Below, piece by piece: positions 1 through 5,434 of a stretch of DNA of 7,712 nucleotides. Each line of letters starts with the position of its first letter. Position 1 is the stretch's first letter. Location: contig CAYUGQ010000120.1 in NCBI GenBank assembly GCA_964444305.1, positions 1 to 7,712 of the forward strand, in the 5' to 3' direction. Made by a program: the position numbers and the translations under genes. A model generated the notes under the pieces. It had not been told where the DNA came from, searched no databases, and worked only from the letters and a program-made list of their open reading frames with translations. The stretch comes from JAKFFN01 sp964444305 (GTDB lineage: Bacteria; Sumerlaeota; Sumerlaeia; Sumerlaeales; Sumerlaeaceae).

Positions 1-649
1 CAATAGCAATATCCCGCGAAAACCGCGAAACGCCGCCCAGGTAGATGTTGATATTCGTCAGCTCTGCACCAATATCAAGAAGAGCAACCACCTCGGAGGC
101 GCTAGGCATATAGTTCGCTTCAAAGCTGTTCAAAAACGCAAAAGAATCCACATCAATAATCGACGGCGTCAAACCAACCGTACGAAGCACCGAAACATGC
201 TCCGCCACCAGCTCCTTCTTCGCAGCCACCAGCAAAACATCAATCTTCCGCGCCCCCCCAACATCACTCTTACCCAAAATCATACTGTCCAGGTTAACCT
301 CATCCAGCGGAAAAGGAATATAATCTTCAGCCTCCCACCGGATAGCACCCTTAAGCTCATTCTCAGGCATATCCGGCAACTGGACGTATCGAACAATAAT
401 CGATTCGCCGCCCACCGACGAAACCGAGTTTTTCGCGTTGATTCCAGCCTGCGACAAAGCCTGCTGAATCGCCTCAATTCGAGCCGCGCGACGATCAACG
501 CCCGCAGATTTCTTATCCACACCCGGATAAATCTCCGCAACGCCAAACCGCTCAAGCTCAAAGCCACGACCAACTTTGCGCATCTGGACAGCCTTCACAA
601 CGCTGGAACCAATATCCAGTGCAACTGTCCTTTTAGGGTTTAAAGCCAA
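1..649 (-). CDS. pilM: PilM, type IV pilus inner-membrane platform protein (partial, C-terminus outside window)
   Basis: PilM is a cytoplasmic protein of the actin/FtsA fold. It binds the short N-terminal tail of PilN and links the PilN/PilO platform to the type IV pilus motor. I read 216 codons without a stop before the window edge; the family is usually about 350 residues, so roughly 130 are missing. Seen: the phosphate-1 loop VALDIGSS (residues 9-16), the typical stretch around GGESIIVRYVQLPDMPENEL (80-99), AIRWEAEDYIPFPLDEV (102-118), and the second nucleotide-binding segment LLDIGAELTNINIYLGG (190-206), followed by SRDIAI (211-216). There is no ATG near the N-terminus. I chose a TTG at 647-649 because GAGAGG lies 9 nt upstream and it gives the family-like start MALNPKRTVALDIG. 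An in-frame TGA further upstream limits any extension. The rest of a pilMNOPQ-type operon would lie to the left, outside the window. The family call is very secure; the start is likely. Confidence 0.95.
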   Translation of the reverse strand, partial: MALNPKRTVALDIGSSVVKAVQMRKVGRGFELERFGVAEIYPGVDKKSAGVDRRAARIEAIQQALSQAGINAKNSVSSVGGESIIVRYVQLPDMPENELKGAIRWEAEDYIPFPLDEVNLDSMILGKSDVGGARKIDVLLVAAKKELVAEHVSVLRTVGLTPSIIDVDSFAFLNSFEANYMPSASEVVALLDIGAELTNINIYLGGVSRFSRDIAI

Positions 650-889
650 GAACCGATTCCTCTCAAAATCATCAACCCAATATCACCAGTGCGGGAACTT
701 CCCTAAATGCTGCAGAGAACTTCCTTTAAATCATTTCGCCCATGAAACACACGAAATATTAGGTTTATGTGTGGCAACCTCGAGCATTTTATCAGCGCCG
801 AACGCAAGCAAAAAAAGCATGGAACCTATTTTTTTGCAGACGCGAACCAAATGCACCAATTCTGAATCCCCAAAATTGCTAAAACAAAT
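650..889. other. Intergenic region between the small lipoprotein gene and pilM
   Basis: These 240 bases hold no convincing gene on either strand. The longest plus-strand frame here (about 576-1052) runs antisense through pilM and the lipoprotein gene and has no family-like features. On the minus strand there are only short ATG frames (for example 29 codons) without clear ribosome binding sites. The tandem GAACTTCC element is the only structure I can point to. It probably serves as the 5' region of pilM. I could not identify a clear -35/-10 pair or a terminator for the lipoprotein gene. Confidence 0.5.
693..729. promoter_or_regulatory. Tandem GAACTTCC direct repeat upstream of pilM (candidate regulator site)
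   Basis: The 8-mer GAACTTCC occurs at 695-702 and again at 717-724, exactly 22 bp apart, about two helical turns. The similarity extends to 12 of 15 positions (693-707 against 715-729). The first copy is also part of an 11-bp palindrome, GGGAACTTCCC, at 693-703. The sites lie about 45-80 nt upstream of the pilM start. Same-face spacing is what a transcription factor site would show, but no known regulator motif is recognised, so this is inference. Confidence 0.35.
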
Positions 890-1030
890 CTACCGCGTAG
901 GCACCCACGCAGGAGCACAGCCAACCGTCGTTAACTTATACGGCGGAGCAAAATATCCAGGGTTACAAGAACACCCCGCAAACAACGTCGCCGCCACAAT
1001 TCCCACAATAACCAGCCTAAACTTTTTCAA
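890..1030 (-). CDS. Very small lipoprotein (46 aa), function unknown
   Basis: A minus-strand frame of 46 codons starts at TTG (1028-1030) and ends at TAG (890-892). GTGAGG sits 8 nt before the TTG, a good ribosome binding site. The product begins MKKFRLVIVGIVAATLFAGC: two lysines, a 12-15 residue hydrophobic core and a textbook lipobox (LFAGC, Cys20). A type II signal peptide is therefore expected, leaving a 27-residue lipidated peptide after cleavage. The mature part has further cysteines (Cys22, Cys38), several prolines (APPY, CAPAW) and ends VPTR. It resembles the tiny entericidin-like or orphan lipoproteins seen in many Gram-negative genomes, but I recognise no family. It lies 240 bp upstream of pilM on the same strand and may be transcribed alone. 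The signal and lipobox are seen; that it is a real gene is an inference from those plus the ribosome binding site. Confidence 0.7.
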   Translation of the reverse strand: MKKFRLVIVGIVAATLFAGCSCNPGYFAPPYKLTTVGCAPAWVPTR

Positions 1031-1174
1031 AACCAAAACCTCACTGTTGTAACTTGATGGCTATCCCCATGAAGCCTCACGCCCCCATGTGCAATGTTTT
1101 TATTTTCCCATAAAATCCCAATCCCCGTCACCTAAACCGCCCCCTCGCCAAATCAGAATTTCATCACTCTGAAA

Positions 1175-1203
1175 TTGACACGACTCGAGTCAAACAGTCT
1201 AAC
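1175..1203 (+). promoter_or_regulatory. Sigma70-type promoter of the sulfatase gene with palindrome in the spacer
   Basis: A perfect TTGACA -35 box (1175-1180) is followed by a 17-bp spacer and TCTAAC (1198-1203; 4 of 6 matches to TATAAT). Transcription would start near 1210, giving a leader of about 28 nt before the ATG at 1238. The spacer contains a perfect 10-bp palindrome, GACTCGAGTC (1182-1191), a natural place for a repressor. A second inverted repeat, AATTTC (1157-1162) / GAAATT (1171-1176), overlaps the -35 box from upstream. The boxes are seen directly; promoter function and operator role are inferred. Confidence 0.5.
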
Positions 1204-1237
1204 CCAACTCACAACCACGATCAAAGGACGGCAGGCA

Positions 1238-2764
1238 ATGATCGCTCATATCAAAAAGGCCGCACTCAAAACCACCCTCGCATTAACCATAATCACCGCC
1301 CCAGCCACCCTCCCCGCACAAAAACAAACCACCAGCACCACCCCAACAAAACCAGGCGAACAACCAAACATCGTCTTCCTGATCTCCGACGACCACCGTT
1401 GGGACTGCATCGGCATCGCCGGCAACGACAAAGTCCAAACCCCCCACCTCGACCGCATGGCCCGCGAAGGTCAGTGGTACCGCGAATTCACCATCCAGAT
1501 ACCATCATGCTCCCCAAGCCGCGCCGCCATGCTCACCGGCCTCGCACCAGCCCAAAACGGATGGTACTCCAACGAATATCAGCGCCAGGACATCCTAAAC
1601 CCCAACGGCTTCGACCAATACTCCCTCCTCCCGCGCGAACTCGCCAAAGCCGGATACCACACCGCCTTCACCGGCAAATGGCACCTCACCCCCGACCCCT
1701 GGAACTGCGGATTCGAAAGCATCCAGCGCTGGATGCTCGGCGGAGCCGGACCCTTCCGCGGCCCCCACCTCGCCCAAGGCCGCTCCCGCCAGGTCAAACA
1801 CGTCCCCGGCTTCACCCAGACCATCTTCGCCGACGACGCCATATACGAACTCCGCCGCCGCGCCGACAACACCACCTCACAACCCCTGTTCCTCTGGGTA
1901 GCCTTCACCGCACCCCACGGCCCGTTCACCCCAAACCCCCCACCCTTCGACGGCATGTATAAAGGACAGCGCCCCCGCGACCTCGCCCCCGACACCTTCT
2001 ACGACAACCCCGCCCTCACCCGCCGCGGCCGCCAGACCTGGCCCAACTATTACGAATCAATCACCGCCCTCGACCATGAAGTAGGCCGAATCCTCAACAC
2101 CATCCGCACCCACGACACCCTCTCCTCAAACACCCTCGTCATCTTCATGGGCGACAACGGCTTCATGATGGGACGCCGCCAGCTCGGCGGAAAATACCTC
2201 CCCTACGACGACGCCCTCCGCGTCCCCATGATCGCCTGGGGACCCGGCGTCCTCGGCACCAGCGGCACCACAGTCACCGCCGCCCTCAACAGTCTCGATC
2301 TACCCCCAACCTGGATCGAACTCGCCAACGCAAAAATCCCCGAAACCTGGGCCGGACGCTCCTTCACCAAAGTCCTCGCCGACGGAAAAACCCACGACTT
2401 CACAGCCTCCGTAAGCTCCTACCCCGACCACCAAAGCCTCCTGCCCCACGTCAAAGCCTACCGCGTAATCCGAACCCCCACCCACAAACTAATAACCTGG
2501 CACCCAAACGCCAATCAAACCCCCGAACTCTACGACCTCATCAACGATCCCGCCGAAAACAAAAACCTCTACAACGACCCCTCAATGGCCGAAATCCAAA
2601 AAGAACTCGAAACCAAGCTAACCCAACACCGCCAGCGCATCGGCGACACCGAATGGGACATGAAAGGCCCCTTCGGCATGTTCGAACCCGAACGCCTCAC
2701 CTGGACCTACGAAGAAGGCCCCCAGGACCCCACCAAAAACAGCGACAACAAAGACCAGGAATAA
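1238..2764 (+). CDS. Secreted S1-family (formylglycine-dependent) sulfatase
   Basis: Arylsulfatase-superfamily enzyme (Pfam Sulfatase), expected to remove sulfate esters, or N-sulfate, from polysaccharide-derived sugars in the periplasm or outside the cell. The ATG at 1238 follows AAAGGA by 9 nt and opens directly into a signal peptide (KK at 6-7, hydrophobic core 9-25, likely cleavage near Ala27). A longer TTG frame from 1175 is rejected because that TTG is the -35 box. Of 508 residues, seen in order: NIVFLISDDH with metal ligands Asp51/Asp52; the Cys-type signature CSPSRAAMLTG starting at Cys91, to be converted to formylglycine; GKWHL (146-150); APHGPF with His227; GDNG with Asp306/Asn307; GGKY with Lys319; RVPMI (328-332); and the C-terminal LYDLINDPAENKNLY. 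All key residues are present, so activity is expected, given a maturase (FGE or anSME) elsewhere. The overall look is of heparan-N-sulfatase or choline-sulfatase-like relatives, but the substrate cannot be read from the sequence. It converges on the propeller-like gene at 2810-4258. Confidence 0.93.
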   Translation: MIAHIKKAALKTTLALTIITAPATLPAQKQTTSTTPTKPGEQPNIVFLISDDHRWDCIGIAGNDKVQTPHLDRMAREGQWYREFTIQIPSCSPSRAAMLTGLAPAQNGWYSNEYQRQDILNPNGFDQYSLLPRELAKAGYHTAFTGKWHLTPDPWNCGFESIQRWMLGGAGPFRGPHLAQGRSRQVKHVPGFTQTIFADDAIYELRRRADNTTSQPLFLWVAFTAPHGPFTPNPPPFDGMYKGQRPRDLAPDTFYDNPALTRRGRQTWPNYYESITALDHEVGRILNTIRTHDTLSSNTLVIFMGDNGFMMGRRQLGGKYLPYDDALRVPMIAWGPGVLGTSGTTVTAALNSLDLPPTWIELANAKIPETWAGRSFTKVLADGKTHDFTASVSSYPDHQSLLPHVKAYRVIRTPTHKLITWHPNANQTPELYDLINDPAENKNLYNDPSMAEIQKELETKLTQHRQRIGDTEWDMKGPFGMFEPERLTWTYEEGPQDPTKNSDNKDQE

Positions 2765-2769
2765 CCCCT

Positions 2770-2814
2770 GCCATGCCAACCGGCATGCCGGGCCAAAGCA
2801 TCACCCGGCCTACT
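2770..2814. repeat. REP-like palindromic unit between convergent genes (possible bidirectional terminator)
   Basis: Two adjacent perfect stems fill the 45-bp space between the two stop codons: CATGCC (2772-2777) / GGCATG (2782-2787) with a 4-nt loop, and GCCGGG (2787-2792) / CCCGGC (2804-2809) with an 11-nt loop. On the minus strand the unit starts GTAGGCCGGG, close in style to REP/PU sequences, which often begin GTAGGCCGG and end in CCGGC. The TAG stop of the minus-strand gene is part of that start. There is no T-tract on either side, so it is not a classical intrinsic terminator. It may still block transcription from both converging genes or stabilise their 3' ends. Confidence 0.5.
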
Positions 2815-3964
2815 GGTGCAACCGCTCATCCCGCAAATCCAGCCGATACATAATCTGGTTATAATCATACCACGGCGTCCCCACCTCATTACCCGAAAAC
2901 ATCTTCGTATAAGTCCCCTCAAAATACAAATAAGGCGACCCCTCCTCCGCCAGCTCCGGGTGCTGAAGAGGATTATAAATCGTATAATTATCATGAGTCA
3001 CAACCTTAACCGCCCCCTCCCAAGGTCCCATCGGCGTCGGCGCCTCAAGATAATACAACTCTCCCAGCATAGAACTCCCACCAATCTCAGAAGCAATCAT
3101 CGTCCAGCACCCCCGGAAATCATTCCACCCAATACTACACCCATGCAGCTTAATCGTCCTCCCCGTCTCCACATCAAAAGGCCGCATCTTCAGCGACACC
3201 GTCGTATACTGCCCCGGGTCCTTCGCCGCCTCATAAGTCGCTCTCACCCGCACCTGCTCATCATAACTCGTAAAAACATAATAATCCTCAAAACCCCCAT
3301 CAGCCTCATCCGGACGCAAAACCCCACCCCCTAACGAATCCAAATCCTCCGGCAACCGCACCCTCACACCATGCCCGCCCGGTTGCACCGCCGCCGAAGC
3401 CGGCCAGTCCGCCACCGCCACAAACTCTTCCCTCACCCGGTCAAACTCCATAATCCTCCGATTCAGCGTCTCCATCGACGCCCCATCCACATTCGAAACC
3501 CACCCCAGCATCCGCTCCCGCCCCGAAGAATCCGGAACCGTCATCAGGCAGCTCAACCAATACACATTCGACTCATCACCCGGCTGCCCCGGCACCAGCG
3601 ACTTCACAAAATCCCCCTTCCCCTCACCCATAATATACTCAAGATCCACACCCCGCTCCACCGCCAGCCCCCCCGACGTCGGCAAATCCGACCACGCCCC
3701 CGTCACCCCAAAATTCCCCAGCGGATGCCTCAGCGGCGTCGTATCGCCCCACACCCAAAAAATCCTTCCCCCAAAAACCGTCGTCAACGCACTATCCTGC
3801 CCAATCACACCCCCATTCAGCGACGGCTCCCTGATCGGCACATCCACCCCCAGCTTAACCGAATCCCGATAAATCCCCGCCCCCGTAATCCGATAAAGCC
3901 GCTCTGCAAGCATCGTCCTCCTCATGACAATCGTCCCCGTCGTCCCCCCCTCCACCCGCAGCGT

Positions 3965-3975
3965 CACGCCCCCCC
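3965..3975 (-). promoter_or_regulatory. Possible internal re-initiation site downstream of the amber codon
   Basis: On the coding (minus) strand AAGGGGGGC immediately precedes a GTG codon (3965-3967) that opens the 385-codon remainder of the gene. The purine tract could act as a Shine-Dalgarno sequence, 34 nt after the premature stop, allowing translation to restart. The product would lack the signal peptide, so it would stay in the cytoplasm. The G7 run is also a place for sequencing slips. Confidence 0.25.
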
Positions 3976-4000
3976 TTGCCAGCGGCGGGCCCTCAAACTC

Positions 4001-4003
4001 CTA
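4001..4003 (-). other. In-frame amber stop inside the propeller-like gene
   Basis: TAG stands between GGG (Gly85) and GAG (Glu). The frame is the same on both sides: the lowest codon positions 4001 and 3965 differ by a multiple of three. The family pattern is intact before and after, so no indel is needed to explain the break. A one-base change from TAT or TAC (Tyr) is the simplest explanation. Confidence 0.8.
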
Positions 4004-4258
4004 CCCGTCAGATCTCGGCCGAAAAAACACATCCCGCCCCATAGCCAGCCCTTCATCAAAAGCCACCAGCCCATTACTATCCGTCACATACCTCCCCCCA
4101 TAAGTCGTCTCCAGCACAACCAAAGGAATCCCCCGACTCGTCGCCCCATCCAAAACCTCCACCGCAAACGGCCCCGCCCCCGCACCCCAGCCACAACCCC
4201 CCGACACCAAAAAAACCAAACCCAAAACCCAATCCCGCAATCCACAAACACCCATCAT

Positions 4259-4515
4259 AAGCCAGGTCCCCTCGAAATCTCATCGCATTTCCCAAAAGCC
4301 ATAACCCGGTAAAAAACCAGGCCAGGCACCATTAGGGAACATTCACTTAGAGTCTGTCTGATAAAACTTGCAAAAATCCTTTTCCTGCAGACATTATTTG
4401 AAAATCGCCGGACAAGGGCTTTTGTTCCAGTTCTTACCTGCTGAGGCATAAATACCATGAGCCTGCTGAATCGCAAGCGTAAAACTTATTATCCGACTTT
4501 TATCCTGGAGACACT
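4259..4515. other. Divergent intergenic region between the propeller-like gene and the glycan operon
   Basis: This 257-bp stretch separates a minus-strand gene from a plus-strand operon and must carry control signals for both. The left end belongs to the leader of the minus-strand gene (GAGGGG just before its ATG). The right part holds a weak promoter candidate and a short upstream frame, listed separately. A 6-bp inverted repeat TGTCTG (4355-4360) / CAGACA (4388-4393) flanks the promoter candidate. No RNA gene or riboswitch fold is recognised. The strong plus-strand C/A bias of the left half stops here. Confidence 0.45.
4368..4397 (+). promoter_or_regulatory. Weak sigma70-like promoter candidate for the two-gene operon
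   Basis: TTGCAA (4368-4373; 4 of 6 to TTGACA), an 18-bp spacer and CATTAT (4392-4397; 4 of 6 to TATAAT). It would give a leader of about 110 nt before the ATG at 4516. Matches of this quality occur by chance, so confidence is low. Confidence 0.28.
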
Positions 4516-4522
4516 ATGCTAA
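4457..4522 (+). CDS. Possible 21-aa leader peptide overlapping the start of the next gene
   Basis: ATG at 4457 has TGAGG 10 nt upstream and opens a 21-codon frame (MSLLNRKRKTYYPTFILETL, then Cys) ending in TAA at 4520-4522. The stop overlaps the ATG of the 304-residue gene (4516-4518) in a different frame. This arrangement could couple translation or work as a regulatory upstream frame. The peptide is basic in its middle (NRKRK) and resembles nothing known to me. Short frames of this length are common by chance; only the ribosome binding site and the overlap argue for it. Confidence 0.25.
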   Translation: MSLLNRKRKTYYPTFILETLC

Positions 4523-5430
4523 AGACTTTACGATTTGCCTGGTCAGGATTTTTTATAGCTTTTAGTCTGTCTGTTCACGGGTTTACAATCCCAGCCACAT
4601 GGGATGCACCACCCGCCGGGCTGAAACCAGAGGTCGTGAATCTTCACGTAACCTCGAAGGTCACCAAAACAGAAGGGGAAAATGTTACGATCTACCATGT
4701 AGATGCCTGGTATTTCTCTACGGAACTGGTTGTGAGGGTTCGCTCTAAAGACAGCGATATAATCGGGTATGAGGAGAAGGTGAAATCTCAGGCCAGGTAC
4801 TGGGAAAAAGGAATCGATCAGTCGACCCCTTATTTCCCTAAGGAGTGGCTGGACGGCTTTCTGACTGATCTAGTGGCTTATGCGGACTTCTGGTTTCGCC
4901 AGCCACCTTTTAGATTAATAGTAAAACCCGTCGCCAGTCATAATGAGAAGAGTGCAGACGGGAGATTTACCACCACTACACTGAAAATGCCTTTGCGCGG
5001 CGGGAATACCTTTATCTATTATTCTCAGGCAATGGACGATAATCGAGTAATATCCTCCTCTACATCCATTGAAAGTAATGGATTAGTCGAGCGCAACGTC
5101 ACTAACAAAAATTATAGTAAACACCACGACACGACCCTTCTGCCCCAGGAAATTATAAGTGTAAAGACGGTTCGACCATTCACGGTCATAAAGCACAATG
5201 TTAGTAGGATTTCTCCTATTCCCTCGGGGAATACAGCCCAATCCATTTTAGCCTCGCTGACAAAAGGTTATAGACCTATTGAGAAAGCCCGTCTTAACGA
5301 TCCTCAGGAGCAAATCGGTGCCCCTGCCTTTAGCTGGCACTACGTAGGCATCCGTGCAATTGGTTTCATATTTGTTTTACTTGTTTTAGGTTACGTAGCA
5401 TGGCTTAATTTCCGGGGTCGGAGGACCTGA
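4516..5430 (+). CDS. Unrecognised membrane-anchored extracytoplasmic protein (304 aa)
   Basis: I do not recognise this family. The ATG at 4516 has GGAG 5 nt upstream. Residues 1-22 form a signal peptide (Lys3, Arg6, hydrophobic 8-20, possible cleavage near Gly22). Residues 23-275 are soluble and rich in beta-forming stretches (for example YHVDAWYFSTELVVRVRS at 60-77 and FTTTTLKMPLRGGNTFIYYS at 151-170), with aromatic patches such as YADFWFRQPPFRL (122-134). A single transmembrane segment (about 278-297) and a short basic tail (FRGRRT) close the protein, so it should sit on the outer face of the inner membrane with its C-terminus inside. There is no PEP-CTERM or LPXTG motif. It ends 4 bp before the O-antigen-ligase gene and is almost certainly cotranscribed with it, suggesting a partner in glycan or exopolysaccharide assembly. 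An EpsI-like or accessory role is possible but cannot be shown. Confidence 0.85.
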   Translation: MLKTLRFAWSGFFIAFSLSVHGFTIPATWDAPPAGLKPEVVNLHVTSKVTKTEGENVTIYHVDAWYFSTELVVRVRSKDSDIIGYEEKVKSQARYWEKGIDQSTPYFPKEWLDGFLTDLVAYADFWFRQPPFRLIVKPVASHNEKSADGRFTTTTLKMPLRGGNTFIYYSQAMDDNRVISSSTSIESNGLVERNVTNKNYSKHHDTTLLPQEIISVKTVRPFTVIKHNVSRISPIPSGNTAQSILASLTKGYRPIEKARLNDPQEQIGAPAFSWHYVGIRAIGFIFVLLVLGYVAWLNFRGRRT

Positions 5431-5434
5431 TCCT

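Larger units (their letters stand above)
2810..4258 (-). pseudogene. Secreted beta-propeller (DUF4185 / GH43-like) protein interrupted by an in-frame TAG
   Basis: One continuous minus-strand frame of 482 sense positions, broken only by a TAG at 4001-4003 (codon 86). The first part (ATG at 4256-4258, GAGGG about 10 nt upstream) encodes a signal peptide (hydrophobic stretch about residues 10-30) and a small beta-domain of carboxypeptidase-regulatory type, including ATSRGIPLVVLETTYGGRYV and TDSNGLVAFDE. After the stop the same frame continues EFEGPPLARGGVTLRVEGG, then AERLYRITGAGIYRDSV, PIREPSLNGGVIGQDS and FWVWGDT, to a C-terminal YLEAPTPMGPW ... SPYLYFEGTYT ... PWYDYNQIMYRLDL. These are hallmarks of a secreted family common in Planctomycetota and Verrucomicrobiota, with a five-bladed-propeller look and probably acting on or binding carbohydrate. 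I recall relatives reading GYEF where this gene has G-stop-EF, so a single TAT/TAC-to-TAG change would explain the break. It may be a pseudogene, a read-through gene, a sequencing error, or split into a peptide and a re-initiated fragment. Exact function unknown. Confidence 0.75.

Noticed and set aside
197..643. Plus-strand open frame of 148 codons
   Set aside because: Antisense to pilM, whose minus-strand reading matches a known family throughout; the plus-strand product has no recognisable domain.
576..1052. Plus-strand open frame of 158 codons across the intergenic region
   Set aside because: Overlaps pilM and the lipoprotein gene in antisense, has no good ribosome binding site and an unstructured composition. 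The minus strand offers a better explanation.
1175..1237. Extended TTG start for the sulfatase
   Set aside because: The TTG is the first part of a perfect -35 box, and the extra 21 residues would precede a proper signal peptide that starts at ATG 1238 with its own ribosome binding site.
1399..1995. Long frames overlapping the sulfatase in other frames and on the other strand
   Set aside because: Low-complexity His/Arg/Pro-rich or Gly/Ala-rich products, caused by the C-rich third positions of the sulfatase gene.
3960..4010. Frameshift as the cause of the break in the propeller-like gene
   Set aside because: Codon phase is identical on both sides of the TAG, and translation across it reads sensibly; a substitution suffices, although a G7 run is close by.
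2816..4312. Two long plus-strand frames (172 and 313 codons) opposite the propeller-like gene
   Set aside because: Products are Pro/Arg/His/Ile repeats without domains; they stay open only because the strand is rich in A and C and so poor in stop codons.
4340..4400. End of an insertion sequence at the composition boundary (GAGTCTGTCTG looked like a terminal repeat)
   Set aside because: No matching inverted end, no target duplication and no transposase in the window.
4516..5430. PEP-CTERM or LPXTG sorting signal at the C-terminus of the 304-residue protein
   Set aside because: It has a transmembrane segment and a basic tail, but no PEP or LPXTG motif before the segment.
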